A stretch of DNA of 7,383 nucleotides from positions 1 through 7,383 of the forward strand of contig JAUSLB010000217.1 in assembly GCA_030646655.1 (NCBI GenBank), read 5' to 3'. The stretch comes from Deltaproteobacteria bacterium. Lineage in GTDB: Bacteria > Desulfobacterota > GWC2-55-46. This document shows, one piece after another, positions 6,306 to 7,383 of the stretch; position 1 is the first letter of the stretch; every line of letters begins with the position of its first letter. Position numbers and translations under genes: made by a program. Below the pieces are notes generated by a model. That model worked only from the letters and a program-made list of their open reading frames with translations, was not told where the DNA came from and made no database searches.

Positions 6306-7383
6306 CTATGTAAACCTTGAAAGGAAGTCTATGTCGGTTTTGCCCGCTATGAAGTCGTGGTCTTTCATTATCTTAAGGTGCAGGGGGATATTGGTCTTGA
6401 TGCCCCCTATGTGGAACTCCTCAAGGGCCCTCGTCATGCGCAATATCGCATCCGCCCTCGTCTCGGCGTGGACGATGAGCTTGGCCAAAAGGTTGTCGTA
6501 ATAGGGCGGGACATTGTAGTTGCAGTATATGGCGCTGTCTATCCTTACGCCCGGCCCGCCCGGCAATACGAGCTCTGTAATCTTGCCCGGAGAGGGGAGG
6601 AAGCTCTTTGGGTCTTCGGCGTTTATCCTGCACTCGATAGAGTGGCCCTTGAACTCCACATTCTTCTGCTTGAGCTTGAGCCTCTGCCCGGCCGCTATCT
6701 TTATCTGCTCTTTGACAAGGTCAACGCCGGTGACCATCTCGGTAACCGGGTGCTCGACCTGAACCCTTGTGTTCATCTCCATGAAGTAAAAATTCCTGTC
6801 CTTGTCGAGCAGGAACTCTACAGTCCCGATGTTCGTATAATTTATGCCTTTAGCGAGCTTTACCGCGGCCTCGCCCATCTTCTGCCTTAAGCGGCTGTCG
6901 ACCTGCGGGGAGGGGGATTCCTCGAGTATCTTCTGATGCCTTCTCTGTATGGAGCATTCGCGCTCGCCTAAATGGATGACGTTGCCGTGCTCGTCGGCGA
7001 CTATCTGAATCTCTATGTGGCGGGGGAGCTCGCAGAACCTTTCAATGAACACCTCGCCGTCGCCAAAGGCTGCGATGGCCTCGGTCTTTGCCATGTTGAA
7101 TGCGGCGGCCAGGCTTGCCTGCGTATGGACGAGCTTCATGCCCCTGCCGCCTCCGCCGCTCGCGGCCTTGATAAGAACCGGGAAGCCTATCTTCTTGGAT
7201 ACCTCTATAGCGTCCTTCTCGTCGACTAACGCCCTGTTGGACCACGGGAGCACGGGCACTTTCAGCTCCTCGGCGATCTTCTTTGCCTGCACCTTATTGC
7301 CCATAAGCCTCATCGTTGCCGAAGTAGGGCCTATGAACTTTATCCCGCACTTCTCGCACGCCTCGGCGAACCCGGCGTTCTCG
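6306..7383 (-). CDS. accC: Biotin carboxylase subunit of acetyl-CoA carboxylase, 5' end missing
   Basis: The C-terminal 358 residues are visible; the frame stays open to the right edge, starting at about residue 87 of E. coli AccC, so the internal ATG at 7313 is not the start. The enzyme carboxylates the biotin on the carrier protein AccB with ATP and bicarbonate, feeding malonyl-CoA synthesis. ATP-grasp motifs, numbered from the first complete codon: glycine-rich loop ASGGGGRGMK (74-83), HIEIQIVADEHGNVIHLGE (122-140), RRHQK (147-151), EMNTRVQVEHPVTEM (202-216) with the active-site Glu, Asn and Arg, and INAEDP (253-258). It ends FLSRFT then TAG, where a stand-alone subunit should, with no fused biotin carrier or carboxyltransferase domain. 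accB commonly lies just upstream and would be outside the window. A pyruvate carboxylase A subunit looks similar and cannot be fully excluded. Confidence 0.95.
   Translation of the reverse strand, partial: ENAGFAEACEKCGIKFIGPTSATMRLMGNKVQAKKIAEELKVPVLPWSNRALVDEKDAIEVSKKIGFPVLIKAASGGGGRGMKLVHTQASLAAAFNMAKTEAIAAFGDGEVFIERFCELPRHIEIQIVADEHGNVIHLGERECSIQRRHQKILEESPSPQVDSRLRQKMGEAAVKLAKGINYTNIGTVEFLLDKDRNFYFMEMNTRVQVEHPVTEMVTGVDLVKEQIKIAAGQRLKLKQKNVEFKGHSIECRINAEDPKSFLPSPGKITELVLPGGPGVRIDSAIYCNYNVPPYYDNLLAKLIVHAETRADAILRMTRALEEFHIGGIKTNIPLHLKIMKDHDFIAGKTDIDFLSRFT

Noticed and set aside
6357..6890. A 177-codon open frame on the plus strand opposite accC
   Set aside because: It lies entirely antisense to strongly conserved ATP-grasp sequence and matches no family I recognise; it is explained by codon bias of accC.

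Overview
This window looks like a chromosomal stretch from a free-living, probably anaerobic Gram-negative bacterium. All five supportable genes lie on the minus strand, so transcription runs right to left. Base composition looks close to half GC by eye, and codon use is rich in AGG (Arg) and ATA (Ile). That codon use, an NtrC-type sigma-54 activator and a two-block TPR protein with a Glu/Pro-rich middle suggest a Desulfobacterota- or Nitrospirota-like lineage. This placement is inference and needs a protein search. I see no mobile element, CRISPR array, tRNA, rRNA or sign of recent transfer.

Layout in transcription order. At the right edge is a 5'-truncated accC, the biotin carboxylase subunit of acetyl-CoA carboxylase. 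A 125-bp gap with a plausible sigma-70 promoter leads to a 268-aa LipM-like octanoyltransferase. It carries a cysteine (C137) where LipM enzymes have the acyl-carrying cysteine. After 52 bp without a visible terminator comes an 803-aa cytoplasmic TPR protein, with TPR blocks at both ends and a roughly 390-residue acidic, apparently disordered middle. Its TGA stop overlaps the GTG start of an HD-domain tRNA nucleotidyltransferase (CCA-adding family) in the four bases GTGA, so the two are very probably translationally coupled. A 223-bp AT-rich intergenic region follows. It holds tandem hairpins next to the nucleotidyltransferase stop, a sigma-70-like promoter with a perfect TTGACA -35, and a perfect 7-1-7 inverted repeat at the expected transcription start. 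It leads into a sigma-54-dependent response regulator that runs off the left edge before its DNA-binding domain.

The first four genes are mainly housekeeping: fatty-acid synthesis, lipoyl cofactor assembly and tRNA 3'-end maturation, plus a TPR scaffold of unknown role. lipM, the TPR gene and the nucleotidyltransferase gene form a plausible operon, and the response regulator is probably a separate unit. I found no convincing new multi-gene system. The points most worth a second look are the TPR/nucleotidyltransferase coupling with a GC-rich hairpin just inside the downstream gene, the spaced acidic Ile/Glu motifs in the TPR linker, and the putative operator upstream of the response regulator.
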